From the NCBI GenBank assembly GCA_965279195.1, contig CBDIHP010000042.1:124001-188000 (forward strand): 64,000 nucleotides of DNA. Reading direction: 5' to 3'. Position 1 is the stretch's first letter, and the number at the start of each line of letters is the position of its first letter. A program made the translations under genes and the position numbers. The notes below the pieces were generated by a model, which saw only the letters and a program-made list of their open reading frames with translations, did not search any database and was not told where the DNA came from. Of this stretch, positions 8,859-17,278 are shown in pieces. The DNA comes from CBDIHP01 sp965279195 (GTDB taxonomy: Bacteria > Planctomycetota > Planctomycetia > Isosphaerales > Isosphaeraceae).

Positions 8859-9161
8859 ATGAATCTCTCCCCGCAAGAGCGCGACAAGCTCCTTATCTTC
8901 GTCGCCGCCGACGTCGCCCGCCGCCGCAAGGCCCGGGGGCTCAAGCTGAACATCCCGGAAGCCACCGCGCTGATCACGGCCGAGCTCATGGAACTGGCCC
9001 GCGACGGCAAGTCGGTCGCCGAGATCATGTCCGCCGGCCGCGAGATCCTCACCAAGGCCGACGTCATGCCCGGCGTGGCCGAGCTGATCTCGATGATTCA
9101 GGTCGAGCCGACCTTCCCCGACGGCAGCAAGCTCGTCACCATCCATGACCCCATCCGTTGA
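8859..9161 (+). CDS. ureA: Urease subunit gamma
   Basis: A 100-residue structural subunit of nickel urease, at the standard length of about 100. It opens MNLSPQERDKLLIFVAADVA, very close to the canonical MxLTPREKDKL start, and carries GLKLNIPEATALI and the PGVAEL...VEPTFPDG C-terminal part. A good ribosome site (AGGAG) lies about 13 nt before the ATG. It is followed directly by ureB. The three subunits are separate genes, as in most bacteria (not fused as in Helicobacter). Confidence 0.97.
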   Translation: MNLSPQERDKLLIFVAADVARRRKARGLKLNIPEATALITAELMELARDGKSVAEIMSAGREILTKADVMPGVAELISMIQVEPTFPDGSKLVTIHDPIR

Positions 9162-9211
9162 ACGCGAGTGACGCGAAACCGCACGGCCCTGTCACGAACG
9201 GGAGGTCAGAT

Positions 9212-9589
9212 ATGATTCCGGGTGAATATCTCTTCGACGGCGACGATATCGAGCTCAACGCCGGTCGCCCCGTGGTGGTCGTCTCGGTGAACAATACCGG
9301 AGACCGTCCGATCCAGATCGGTGCGCATTATCACTTCTTCGAGGTCAACAAGGCGCTGGTCTTCGACCGCGTGAAGGCCTACGGCACGCGGCCCGACCTG
9401 CCCAGCGGCACCGCCGTGCGATTCGAGCCGGGCGAGGTCAAGGACGTGGCGCTGATCCCCTACTCTGGACGCCGCGTCGTCTACGGCTTCGCCGCCCTGG
9501 TCAACGGCCGCCTCGACGACCCCTACATCCGCGAGCAGAGCCTCAAGCGCTGCGTCGAACAGGGCTTCGGTCACAAGCCCACCGCGTAA
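9212..9589 (+). CDS. ureB: Urease subunit beta
   Basis: A 125-residue structural subunit. Start at ATG 9212 is fixed by GGAGG at 9201-9205 and by the family-standard first residues MIPGEYLFDGDDIELNAGRP. A TTG at 9158 overlapping the ureA stop would add 18 non-homologous residues. It also contains NTGDRPIQIGAHYHFFEVN and RFEPGEVKDVALI, the usual landmarks. The C-terminus is longer than some by a few residues. Sits 50 bp after ureA and 48 bp before ureC. Confidence 0.97.
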   Translation: MIPGEYLFDGDDIELNAGRPVVVVSVNNTGDRPIQIGAHYHFFEVNKALVFDRVKAYGTRPDLPSGTAVRFEPGEVKDVALIPYSGRRVVYGFAALVNGRLDDPYIREQSLKRCVEQGFGHKPTA

Positions 9590-9637
9590 AAGGCGGCCTT
9601 CCACCCCCATTCCACGCACGAGCTGAGGCACCCGCGC

Positions 9638-11359
9638 ATGAGCGTCAAGATCTCGCGCAAGGCATATGCGAAGAAGTACGGCCCGACCAAGGGCGACCGC
9701 ATCCGCCTGGCCGACACCGACCTGATCATCGAGATCGAGCACGACTATATCGACTACGGCGAGGAGTCGATCTTCGGCGGCGGCAAGTCGATCCGCGACG
9801 GCCAGGACCAGTGCCCGCTCGTCGAACACATGAGCCCGCCCCACTGCGACCTGGTGATCACCAACGCCGTGATCATCGACTACTGGGGCATCGTCAAGGG
9901 CGACATCGGCATCCGCGAGGGACGCATCGTGGCCGTCGGCAAGTCGGGCAACCCGCTGACCCAGTGCGGGGTCGACCCGCGCCTGGTGATCGGACCCGGC
10001 ACCGAGATCATCGCGGGCGAGAACCGGATCGTGGTCGCCGGCGGCATCGACACCCACATCCACTTCATCTGCCCGCAGCAGATCGAGACCGCGATCGCCA
10101 GCGGCATCACCACCCTGGTCGGCGGCGGCACCGGCTCGGCCACCGGCACCTGGGCGACGACCTGCACCCCGGGCCCCTGGTACATCGAGCGGATGCTCCA
10201 GGCGTTCGAGGGCCTGCCGGTCAACGTCGGCATCCTCGGCAAGGGCAACGGCAGCCTCCCCGGCCCGCTCGAGGACCAGATCAAGGCCGGTGCCTGCGGG
10301 CTCAAGCTGCACGAGGACTGGGGCACCACCCCCGCCGTCATCGACACCAGCCTGACGGTCGCCGATGAGTACGACATCCAGATCGCCATCCACACCGACA
10401 CGCTCAACGAGTCGGGCTTCCTGGCCGACACCGTCGCCGCGATCGACGGCCGGGCGATCCACAGCTTCCACACCGAAGGCGCCGGCGGCGGCCACGCCCC
10501 CGACATCATCAGCATCGCCGGACTGCCGAACGTCCTGCCGTCGAGCACCAACCCGACCCGGCCGTTCACCGTCAACACGATCGACGAACACCTCGACATG
10601 TTGATGGTCTGCCACCACCTCTCCCGCTCCATCCCCGAGGACGTCGCCTTCGCCGAGAGTCGCATCCGGGCCGAGACCATCGGCGCCGAGGACATCTTCC
10701 ACGACCGCGGCATCATCAGCATGACGAGCTCCGACTCGCAGGCGATGGGCCGCATCGGCGAGGCGATCGTCCGCACCTGGCAGACCGCCCACAAGATGAA
10801 GCTCCAGTTCGGGCCGCTCTCGACCGACACCGTCCGCAACGACAACGAACGCGTGAAGCGGTACGTCGCCAAGTACACCATCAACCCCGCGCTGACGCAC
10901 GGCATCGCCCAGCACGTCGGCTCGATCGAGGGGGGCAAGATCGCCGACCTCGTGATCTACGAGCCGGCGTACTTCGGCATCAAGCCCTTCCTCGTCGTCA
11001 AGGGCGGGTTGATCGTCGCCGCGCAGATGGGCGACCCCAACGCCTCGATCGCCACGCCGCAACCGGTCTACATGCGTCCGCAGTTCGCGGCGTACGGCCG
11101 GGCGCTCCAGAAGTCGAGCTTCAACTTCGTGTCGCAGGCGTCGATCGACGCCGGCATCGCGCAGAAGTACGGCCTCGAACGCGAGCTGATCGCGGTCAAG
11201 GGCTGCCGCACCGTGACCAAGAAGGACATGAAGCGGAACGAGGCCACGCCCGACATCCGCGTCGATCCCGACACCTACGAGGTGTTCGTGGACGGCGAGA
11301 AGGTCGGCAGCGAGCCGCTCGCCGAGCTGCCGATGACCCAGCGCTACTTCCTGTTCTGA
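9638..11359 (+). CDS. ureC: Urease subunit alpha (catalytic)
   Basis: A 573-residue catalytic subunit, hydrolysing urea to ammonia and carbamate at a dinickel centre. All known active-site residues can be located at a constant +6 offset from Klebsiella numbering: H140 and H142 (DTHIH), carbamylated K223 and H225 (GLKLHEDWG), H252, H278 (FHTEGAGGGHAPD), the mobile flap C325-H326, and D366 (TSSDSQAMGR). Nothing is missing, so the enzyme should be active once metallated. Full family length and normal start MSVKISRKAYAKKYGPTKGD. It is cytoplasmic and works with UreA, UreB and the accessory proteins encoded downstream. Confidence 0.98.
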   Translation: MSVKISRKAYAKKYGPTKGDRIRLADTDLIIEIEHDYIDYGEESIFGGGKSIRDGQDQCPLVEHMSPPHCDLVITNAVIIDYWGIVKGDIGIREGRIVAVGKSGNPLTQCGVDPRLVIGPGTEIIAGENRIVVAGGIDTHIHFICPQQIETAIASGITTLVGGGTGSATGTWATTCTPGPWYIERMLQAFEGLPVNVGILGKGNGSLPGPLEDQIKAGACGLKLHEDWGTTPAVIDTSLTVADEYDIQIAIHTDTLNESGFLADTVAAIDGRAIHSFHTEGAGGGHAPDIISIAGLPNVLPSSTNPTRPFTVNTIDEHLDMLMVCHHLSRSIPEDVAFAESRIRAETIGAEDIFHDRGIISMTSSDSQAMGRIGEAIVRTWQTAHKMKLQFGPLSTDTVRNDNERVKRYVAKYTINPALTHGIAQHVGSIEGGKIADLVIYEPAYFGIKPFLVVKGGLIVAAQMGDPNASIATPQPVYMRPQFAAYGRALQKSSFNFVSQASIDAGIAQKYGLERELIAVKGCRTVTKKDMKRNEATPDIRVDPDTYEVFVDGEKVGSEPLAELPMTQRYFLF

Positions 11360-11371
11360 GCACGAGTTCAC

Positions 11372-12052
11372 ATGAATCTCGGTTTGCTCCAGATCTCCGA
11401 CTCGGCCCTCCCGATCAGCGGCTACACGCACTCGTGGGGGCTCGAGACGGCCATCTCGCGCGGGGACGTGAACGACCCGGAGGCCCTGGAGCGCTGGACG
11501 CTCCAGTGGCTCCGGACGTCGCTCGGCCCGCTCGAAGGCGTCCTCGTGGCGTCCGCCGCCCGCGCGTCGAATTCCGGCGGCGTCCGGGAACTCCTCGGCC
11601 TCAACGAGCTGGCCGAGGCGTCGATCATCGTCCCGTCGATCCGTCGCGCCAGCCGGGAGATGGGGGACCAGCTACTCGCGCTCGGCCGCACCTGGGCCTG
11701 GTCGGGCGCGGGCCTCGACCGGATCCTCGGCGGCGGCCCGGCCCCCCGGCTCGGCTGGCACCACAGCGTGATCTTCGGGATGCTGGGCGCGATCGCCGGC
11801 GCGTCGCCCGATGAGATCCTGGTGGCCTACCTGCATCAGGCCGCCCTGGGGATGATCGGGGCGGGCGTGCGCGCCATCCCGGTCGGCCATACCCACGGGC
11901 AGCAGATCCTGGCCTATTTACACGACCCGATCCTCGACCTGGCGCGGTCGGTCCAGGACCGCGACCCGGAGTCGGCCGGGGCCGGTTGCCCATATTATGA
12001 GGTCCTCTGCGATGAGCAGACTCGACTCTACGCCCGGATGTATCGCTCCTGA
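11372..12052 (+). CDS. ureF: Urease accessory protein UreF
   Basis: A 226-residue urease maturation factor, which with UreD and UreG delivers nickel to the apo-urease. It opens MNLGLLQISDSALPISGYTH and has the family features SALPISGYTHSWGLE, AxxREMGDQLL, and a C-terminal GxGxRAIPVGHTHGQQIL region. It begins 12 bp after the ureC stop. Its 3' end overlaps the start region of ureG. The gene order C-F-G-D without ureE indicates nickel is supplied by UreG or another chaperone. Confidence 0.95.
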   Translation: MNLGLLQISDSALPISGYTHSWGLETAISRGDVNDPEALERWTLQWLRTSLGPLEGVLVASAARASNSGGVRELLGLNELAEASIIVPSIRRASREMGDQLLALGRTWAWSGAGLDRILGGGPAPRLGWHHSVIFGMLGAIAGASPDEILVAYLHQAALGMIGAGVRAIPVGHTHGQQILAYLHDPILDLARSVQDRDPESAGAGCPYYEVLCDEQTRLYARMYRS

Positions 12053-12782
12053 GCCCCGCTGCGGGCTCCGGCGACGGTTCCGCGTCCCGATCGCCTGCCA
12101 CAACGGCCACGACCACGCGACCGACCACATGGGACGACCCGGCCCCGCCCGCTACGCCGGCCCGACCCGCAGCGTCTTCACGCTCGGGATCGCCGGCCCC
12201 GTCGGCTCGGGCAAGACCGCGCTCGTCGAGGCCCTCTGCCGGGCACTCTGGCCGGAGATCAACCTCGCGGTCATCACCAACGACATCTACACGCATGAGG
12301 ACGCCGAGTTCCTCTCGCGCAAGAATGTCTTGCCGCTGGAGCGGATCATCGGCGTCCAGACCGGCGGCTGCCCGCACACCGCCATCCGCGACGACGCCTC
12401 GGCCAACCTCAGCGCCGTGGCCAACTTCCAGCGTCAGCTCCCTGGGCTGGAACTCGTCATCGTCGAGTCCGGTGGCGACAACCTCACGGCGGTCTTCTCG
12501 CGCGAGCTGGCCGACAAGTTCATCTTCGTGATCGACGTGGCTGAGGGCGACAAGATCCCCCGCAAGGGCGGCCCGGGTATCTGCAACTCCGACCTCCTGG
12601 TGATCAACAAGATCGACCTCGCCCCCTACGTCGGCGCCGACCTCTCCGTGATGGAGCGTGACGCCACCTGGATGCGGGACGATCGCCCGTTCCTGATGGC
12701 CAGCATCCGCCAGAACCAGGGGCTCGACGAGATCGTCAAGTGGGTCCGCGAGCAGTTCGCCTCCCGGCCGAAGCCATCCTGA
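12012..12782 (+). CDS. ureG: Urease accessory GTPase UreG, with histidine-containing N-terminal extension
   Basis: About 256 residues; the GTPase that powers nickel insertion into urease. The core is canonical: P-loop GPVGSGKTALVEALC, metal-binding CPH within GGCPHTAIRDDASAN, ESGGDNL, and NKIDLAPYVG. The start is uncertain. ATG 12129 gives a core-only protein of the usual size. In-frame ATGs at 12012 and 11997, inside ureF, add a leader with CHNGHDHATDH, resembling the metal-binding His-rich leaders of many UreG proteins in strains without UreE. ATG 12012 has GAGGT 8 nt upstream and is used here. It overlaps ureF by 41 bp and touches ureD. Confidence 0.93.
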   Translation: MSRLDSTPGCIAPEPRCGLRRRFRVPIACHNGHDHATDHMGRPGPARYAGPTRSVFTLGIAGPVGSGKTALVEALCRALWPEINLAVITNDIYTHEDAEFLSRKNVLPLERIIGVQTGGCPHTAIRDDASANLSAVANFQRQLPGLELVIVESGGDNLTAVFSRELADKFIFVIDVAEGDKIPRKGGPGICNSDLLVINKIDLAPYVGADLSVMERDATWMRDDRPFLMASIRQNQGLDEIVKWVREQFASRPKPS

Positions 12783-13753
12783 TGGCCACCGTCGAACCGG
12801 TTTCACCCCCAACGGAGCGCCGCGACGTGATGCCGTCCCGGATCACCCGGGACGAGTTCCACGTCCCGCCCGAGTATCGCGAGATCGTCCGCGGCGGCCA
12901 CGAGGCCGCCCGCGTTGGCGGTGCGCGGATTGAGCTGGTGCAGGAATCGGGCGAAACCCGCCTGGGATCCTGCTATCAGCAGATCCCCGTCCGCCTCATG
13001 CCGCCGTTCCCGGTCGACAACGAGCCGGCGTCGCTCCTGTACCTGATCAATCTCACCGCCGGGCTGCTGGACGGCGACGGCCACCTGATGCAGGTGACCG
13101 CCCGCGAGGGGACCCGCTCGATCGTCACCGGGCAGTCGGCCACCCGGATCCACCCCGCGCTCAAGAGCTTCGCCAGCCAGCAGTGGGACGTGACGGTCGG
13201 GGAGGATGCGACGCTCGTCGTGCTCCCCGGCCCGGCGATCCCCTACAAGGGCAGCCGCTACTACCAGCGAGGGCGGATCGACCTGGCGAAGTCCTCCCGG
13301 TTCCTCTGGGGCGACATCTGGCTGGCCGGCCGTTACGAGCGAGGCGAGCTCTCGGAGCGTTATGTCTTCGACCGCCTTGTGCAGGACGTCGAGGTGCGCC
13401 GCGAGGGCAAGCTCGTCTACCGCGACCGCTTCCGCTGGGACGGCCCCTGGGGACGCGACGAGATCGACTGGTACTGGGGCGGCTCGCTCGCCACGGGAAG
13501 CCTCTACATCGGCGGCCCCGAGGTCACTTCACCCCCGCCTGCACCGGTGGGTTTGCGGCAATCCTACCTGCCCCTGGACATGGGCGGCGCCTGCGTCCGA
13601 TGGTGCGGCACCCCGGCGGCCGTGACCCGGGCGGTCGTCGAGACCGCCCTGCGCGTCGCCGCCGAGTGGCACTCCGGACCCGGGGCCCGGCCCTGGCTGC
13701 TCGAATCCAGCGCCCTGGCCCCGAATCACTGGTTCTCGACCCCGCCCGCCTGA
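12782..13753 (+). CDS. ureD: Urease accessory protein UreD (UreH)
   Basis: A 323-residue scaffold of the urease activation complex. The ATG at 12782 shares its A with the ureG TGA stop (TGATG), indicating translational coupling. Family landmarks include LINLTAGLLDGD (typical PxGGxxxGD/L region in diverged form), TGQSATRIHPA, LPGPAIPYKGSRYYQRGRIDL and LWGDIWLAGRYERGE. It is somewhat longer at the N-terminus than enterobacterial UreD. It is the last gene of the urease operon and is convergent with the barrel gene at 13769, only 15 bp away. Confidence 0.93.
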   Translation: MATVEPVSPPTERRDVMPSRITRDEFHVPPEYREIVRGGHEAARVGGARIELVQESGETRLGSCYQQIPVRLMPPFPVDNEPASLLYLINLTAGLLDGDGHLMQVTAREGTRSIVTGQSATRIHPALKSFASQQWDVTVGEDATLVVLPGPAIPYKGSRYYQRGRIDLAKSSRFLWGDIWLAGRYERGELSERYVFDRLVQDVEVRREGKLVYRDRFRWDGPWGRDEIDWYWGGSLATGSLYIGGPEVTSPPPAPVGLRQSYLPLDMGGACVRWCGTPAAVTRAVVETALRVAAEWHSGPGARPWLLESSALAPNHWFSTPPA

Positions 13754-13762
13754 GGGGCGGGG
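13740..13762. terminator. GC hairpin between convergent ureD and outer-membrane gene
   Basis: Perfect 8-bp stem CCCCGCCC (13740-13747) with GGGCGGGG (13755-13762), loop of 7 nt. It spans the ureD stop codon and ends 6 bp before the end of the convergent gene. No T tract; its position suits a shared termination or transcript-end element. Confidence 0.4.
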
Positions 13763-13768
13763 CGTGGG

Positions 13769-15115
13769 TCAGAACTTCACGAGGGCGCTGATCACGCCCG
13801 AGAACTGGCTGAAGTTGCCGCCGGGGCTCCCGCCGCCGCCGAACGCCGGGGCGGAGGCGAAGTCCCCACGCACTTCCGGCCGGACCTCTAGGAAGCTGAG
13901 CGGGTGCCAGTTCAGGCCGACCGTCACCGCGGAGTAGCTGGAGGCGAAGCCCGTCCGCGTGCCCTGGACGTCGTAGAACCAGTCGCCGCGGACGTTCAGG
14001 TCCAGCGTCGGGTCGAGGTGGAACAGGCCGATCGTGTACACGCCGTACCACGAGCCGGTCCCGGTGGGCGTATTGCGGTCCCAGCCCATGTTGGACTGGA
14101 CGATCTGGGTGAACCGTTCGCTCCAGTTCTGCTGGAGGCGGATTTCGAGCGTCGTCGCAAAATCCCCGGCCATCCCGGGCGCGGCGAAGACCGCGTTCGG
14201 GCCGAGGTAGACCGAGCCCGTCAAGCGGGTCGTCTTTTCCTCGTTGAGCCAGTAGTTTACCTGCCCGATGTAGCAGAACGAATCTTCCGACCTCAGGGTG
14301 AAGAACGTGTTCGCACCGAGGGTGATGCCGTTCCAGACGTCCAATCGGTCATTAACATGCAGGTCGGTGAGCAGGCCCGTGAACGCACCGTCCTGCGAGT
14401 AGAAGAACTGATAGTCGCTGGAATAGAAGGGCCGGTAAGGGGCGAGGAAGCCGTTGTAGCCGATGATCGAGTTCATCCGGCCGAACTTCACGTCCATGCC
14501 GCCCTCGGTGAAGATCGGCAGGTGGGCGGAGAGGTACAGGTCGCGGAAGTCCTGGCTGAACCGGGTGTTGGTGATCGTACTGCCGATGCCGCCCCTCGGC
14601 TGCCCGAGCGCAGCGTCCGCCCCGGCGAAGTAGCGGATGTTGAAACCGAGGTTGAAACGCCCGGCCTCCAGGGGCTTCTGGAGCACAAGGCCGATCTGGT
14701 TGAGGAGGAACTCGTCGCCGTAGCGATTCTGCCTCGGCTGGACGCTCAGGAGCCCCGGCCGCACGGAGGTGCCGGTGTATCCCCCTTCGACCCAGCCGAA
14801 CGTGCGCAGGGGACGATCCCCGAAGAGGTTGCGCAGGCCGAGGAAGTCGCTCAGGATGCCCACCTCGGAGACCGGGGTGGCGCCGTAGCGATAACCCCGA
14901 GGCGCACTCGTGCTCAGATCCTCGGCGATCTCGCCCGGCAGCGATTCCGCCTCGAGCCCATTCCTGGGCCCGTCAGGCGCATCATCGACAATCGGCGCCT
15001 CGACGTAAGGTACTGTGGGCAAGGGCGGTTCAGTCGGCTGCGGCGCCTGCCCGAAGGCGGCCGAGGTGCATGCAAAAAGGAAAATCGCGCCCAGCCCGGA
15101 TGGGATCCGTCTCAT
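13769..15115 (-). CDS. Outer-membrane beta-barrel protein, BBP2 (OmpL-like) family
   Basis: A 448-residue protein with a signal peptide (MRRIPSGLGAIFLFACTSAAFG). After a Pro-rich linker there is a barrel with regular amphipathic strands: RTFGWVEGGYTGTS, FNLGFNIRYFAGADA, DVKFGRMNSIIGYNGF, TLGANTFFTLRSED, ending in terminal Phe (VISALVKF) as needed for BAM insertion. The pattern GWVEGGYTGT...FLLNQIGLVLQKPL matches the putative beta-barrel porin-2 family, frequent in planctomycetes. Substrate unknown. It is convergent with the urease operon, so there is no direct evidence for a role in urea uptake. Confidence 0.8.
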   Translation of the reverse strand: MRRIPSGLGAIFLFACTSAAFGQAPQPTEPPLPTVPYVEAPIVDDAPDGPRNGLEAESLPGEIAEDLSTSAPRGYRYGATPVSEVGILSDFLGLRNLFGDRPLRTFGWVEGGYTGTSVRPGLLSVQPRQNRYGDEFLLNQIGLVLQKPLEAGRFNLGFNIRYFAGADAALGQPRGGIGSTITNTRFSQDFRDLYLSAHLPIFTEGGMDVKFGRMNSIIGYNGFLAPYRPFYSSDYQFFYSQDGAFTGLLTDLHVNDRLDVWNGITLGANTFFTLRSEDSFCYIGQVNYWLNEEKTTRLTGSVYLGPNAVFAAPGMAGDFATTLEIRLQQNWSERFTQIVQSNMGWDRNTPTGTGSWYGVYTIGLFHLDPTLDLNVRGDWFYDVQGTRTGFASSYSAVTVGLNWHPLSFLEVRPEVRGDFASAPAFGGGGSPGGNFSQFSGVISALVKF

Positions 15116-15288
15116 CTCGTGCCCCCGCTCGTCCTGAGCGACTTCGACTCGGCCCTTCGCATCCTTGCGGAGGGCTTTCCTGCGAGTGCATCAGGATTCT
15201 CGGAGTTTTCCGACGAGTGACTTGACGTGGATTGCTCAAATCCCCAAGCCGACCGACCGATGTTCCGCATCACGGAAAACGGTCACCC

Positions 15289-15338
15289 AAAAAGGAAGCC
15301 CGGAAAACGCGGCCGGTGCGGCGACGCGAATCCGGGCT
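15289..15338 (-). terminator. Terminator of tRNA-Ser
   Basis: On the minus strand, AGCCCGGA (15338-15331) pairs with TCCGGGCT (15304-15297), enclosing a second GC-rich stem, followed by TCCTTTTTGGG. It lies 19 bp after the tRNA 3' end. Confidence 0.7.
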
Positions 15339-15356
15339 CATCGGTCTGCAGGTCAG

Positions 15357-15443
15357 CGGAGAGGGAGGGATTCGAACCCTCGGTACGCTTTCACGCACAC
15401 GGCATTTCCAGTGCCGCACCTTCGGCCTCTCGGTCACCTCTCC
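15357..15443 (-). tRNA. tRNA-Ser (anticodon GGA)
   Basis: An 87-nt tRNA on the minus strand. Acceptor stem GGAGAGG pairs with CCTCTCC, discriminator base G as in serine tRNAs. The anticodon loop CTGGAAA gives anticodon GGA (bases 15407-15409), reading UCC/UCU. The T arm carries GGTTCGAATCC, and there is a long variable arm (about TGCGTGAAAGCGTA) as required for a class II serine tRNA. CCA is not encoded. A terminator hairpin follows. Confidence 0.96.
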
Positions 15444-15573
15444 GGGGTGGTGGATGGCGGGTGAGGGTCTCACTCGCCGATCGAGAGGGTGGGCCATGGT
15501 GGAACCCACCTTGGGTCGAAGAACCAAGATGGTAACGACTTGCGGTGGGCATTTCCAGATCACTTGAGTCGGG

Positions 15574-16017
15574 TCAGGGCTGAAAATTTCCGGCCGGGAT
15601 CGGCTCGACCTTCTCGATGGGCTTGAGGTCCGGGGCGACCCAGCGGGAGCGGGCTTCTTCGGAGAGGAGTCGGTCTCGGCTGTAGAACTGGAAGAGGTAG
15701 CCGGGGGTGCCGCATTCGTCGATCAGGGCGTCCGCGAGATCGGCGACGGGGGCGTCGCGGTCGTGGCGGCGGAGGAATTCGCAGATCGCGGCGACCCAGG
15801 CCAGGGTGATCGTCTCGTGGTAGCCGGAGGTGTTGCCGAGGCTCTGGTTGTAGCGCTGGATGTTCTGACGCAGGAGCCCGGTTGCGACCTCGCGGGGGTG
15901 CTGGATCAGGTAGACGAGGCCCACGATGAGGTGGGCCTCGTGGGTCCAGCGGCCCCTGGGGAGGGTGGTGGCTTCGAATTCCCGGACGAGTTCGCGGATC
16001 TCGGATTCGGTCGGCAT
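15574..16017 (-). CDS. Conserved protein of unknown function with an HEAHL motif
   Basis: A 147-residue soluble protein. The start is placed at ATG 16017 (MPTESEIRELVREFEATTL), because an upstream in-frame ATG at 16059 adds an Arg/Pro-rich tail. The most characteristic part is RGRWTHEAHLIVGLVYL, with a W-T-H-E-A-H-L core, followed by GNTSGYHETITLAWVAAI. Two His/Glu-rich helices suggest a possible metal or cofactor site, but no characterised relative comes to mind. No signal peptide. It follows the E2 gene by 67 bp on the same strand and may be the last gene of that operon, though no functional link is apparent. Confidence 0.65.
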   Translation of the reverse strand: MPTESEIRELVREFEATTLPRGRWTHEAHLIVGLVYLIQHPREVATGLLRQNIQRYNQSLGNTSGYHETITLAWVAAICEFLRRHDRDAPVADLADALIDECGTPGYLFQFYSRDRLLSEEARSRWVAPDLKPIEKVEPIPAGNFQP

Positions 16018-16084
16018 GGTGGCCTCGGGTCGGTTGCGTGCGGGGGACCGACACCGCAAGGGCCGGGGACGTTCGCGGTCGGGG

Positions 16085-17278
16085 TCAGGGAATCAACGTC
16101 GCGGCGGGGTGTTCGAGCCGCTTCGCCAGGTCGTGGAGGAACCGTGCGGCCGGGGCGCCGTCGACGACGCGGTGGTCGAACGTCAGGCTCAGGGTCATCA
16201 TCTCCCGGGGGATGAATTCGCGGCCGTCCCAGTGGGGCTGGGTCTTGATCCGGCCCATGCCGAGGATGGCGGCCTGGGGCAGGTTGATCAGGGGAGTGAA
16301 CGCCTCAATCCCGTAGCTACCCAGGTTCGTCACCGTGAACGTACCCCCGCGCATCTCCTCAGCCCTGAGCTTGCCGGCCCTGGCCCGCTCGATCAACCCC
16401 CGGGCCTGGCTGCGAATTTCGCTGAGGGAGAGACGGTCGGCGTCCCGGACCACGGGGACCAGCAGACCGGCGTCGGTGTCGACCGCGAATCCGATGTGGA
16501 CCCCTTCGCTGGCGCGAGAGCCCGGGGCATCCCAGACGCTGTTCATGACCGGGTGGGCGACCAACGTCGCCGCGCCCAGCTTGATGACCAGTTCTGTAAA
16601 CGACGGCACCAGGGCGGGGTCGGCGTGGGTGGCCCGGAACTGCTTGCGGAGGTCGACCAGGGCGGTGACATCCACAGTCGTGGTCAGGGTGACCGGCGCG
16701 GTTGTCGTGTGGCTGGCGACCATCCGCTCGGCGATGGCCCGACGGATCGGGGTCAGGGCCTGGGTCGAGGGGGGAGATTGGTGCGACACCGCGAGGACGT
16801 CGCGCTCGCGGATCCGGCCATCGCGCCCGGTCCCCCGGAGGGAATCGCTTGCCACCCCCAGCCGGGTGGCCTGACGCCGGGCCCGGGGCGTGATCCGCTG
16901 CGTCGTCGGAGTTTGGCCGAGCGACTTCTCCGCGTCGATGATGGCCGCGACGGCGACAACCGGGGCCGGAGCGACCGGAGGCGGGGCCACAGCCACCGCG
17001 GAGCCTTCGGCGACCAGATGGGCCAGGACCTGCCCGACGACGACGCGGTCGCCGGCCTTGGGGCTGGAAGGGGAAAGCTGGAGGATGCCCTCGTCGAACG
17101 ACTCGACCTCCTGGGTCGCCTTGTCGCCTTCGAGGGCGAACAGAAAGTCGCCCCGTTTGACGTGCTCGCCGTCCTGCTTGAGCCAGCCGGCGAAAGTCCC
17201 CTCCTCCATCGACCAGCCGAGCCGGGGGACCTGGATCTCGATCGCGACGTTCGCCACCTTCGCAGCCTCCGGGCTCAT
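16085..17278 (-). CDS. 2-oxoacid dehydrogenase E2, dihydrolipoamide acyltransferase
   Basis: A 397-residue acyltransferase core of a pyruvate-, acetoin- or branched-chain-type 2-oxoacid dehydrogenase complex. One lipoyl domain lies at residues about 10-85, with the lipoylated lysine K53 in EGDKATQEVES. A Pro/Ala/Val linker, then a peripheral-subunit-binding domain (RITPRARRQATRLGV...GRDGRIRERDV), then the catalytic domain with the active-site DHRVVDG box (H369, D373). Its ATG overlaps the stop of the E1 gene by 4 bp (ATGA), so the two are translationally coupled. No E3 dihydrolipoamide dehydrogenase gene is in the window. Confidence 0.93.
   Translation of the reverse strand: MSPEAAKVANVAIEIQVPRLGWSMEEGTFAGWLKQDGEHVKRGDFLFALEGDKATQEVESFDEGILQLSPSSPKAGDRVVVGQVLAHLVAEGSAVAVAPPPVAPAPVVAVAAIIDAEKSLGQTPTTQRITPRARRQATRLGVASDSLRGTGRDGRIRERDVLAVSHQSPPSTQALTPIRRAIAERMVASHTTTAPVTLTTTVDVTALVDLRKQFRATHADPALVPSFTELVIKLGAATLVAHPVMNSVWDAPGSRASEGVHIGFAVDTDAGLLVPVVRDADRLSLSEIRSQARGLIERARAGKLRAEEMRGGTFTVTNLGSYGIEAFTPLINLPQAAILGMGRIKTQPHWDGREFIPREMMTLSLTFDHRVVDGAPAARFLHDLAKRLEHPAATLIP

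Noticed and set aside
9206..11431. 741-residue open frame antisense to ureC
   Set aside because: Composition is Asp/Val/Arg-rich and it covers the full urease alpha gene with all catalytic residues on the plus strand.
15227..15535. Small plus-strand frame containing EGFEPSVRFHAHG
   Set aside because: This is the translated antisense of the tRNA-Ser gene, a common false gene.
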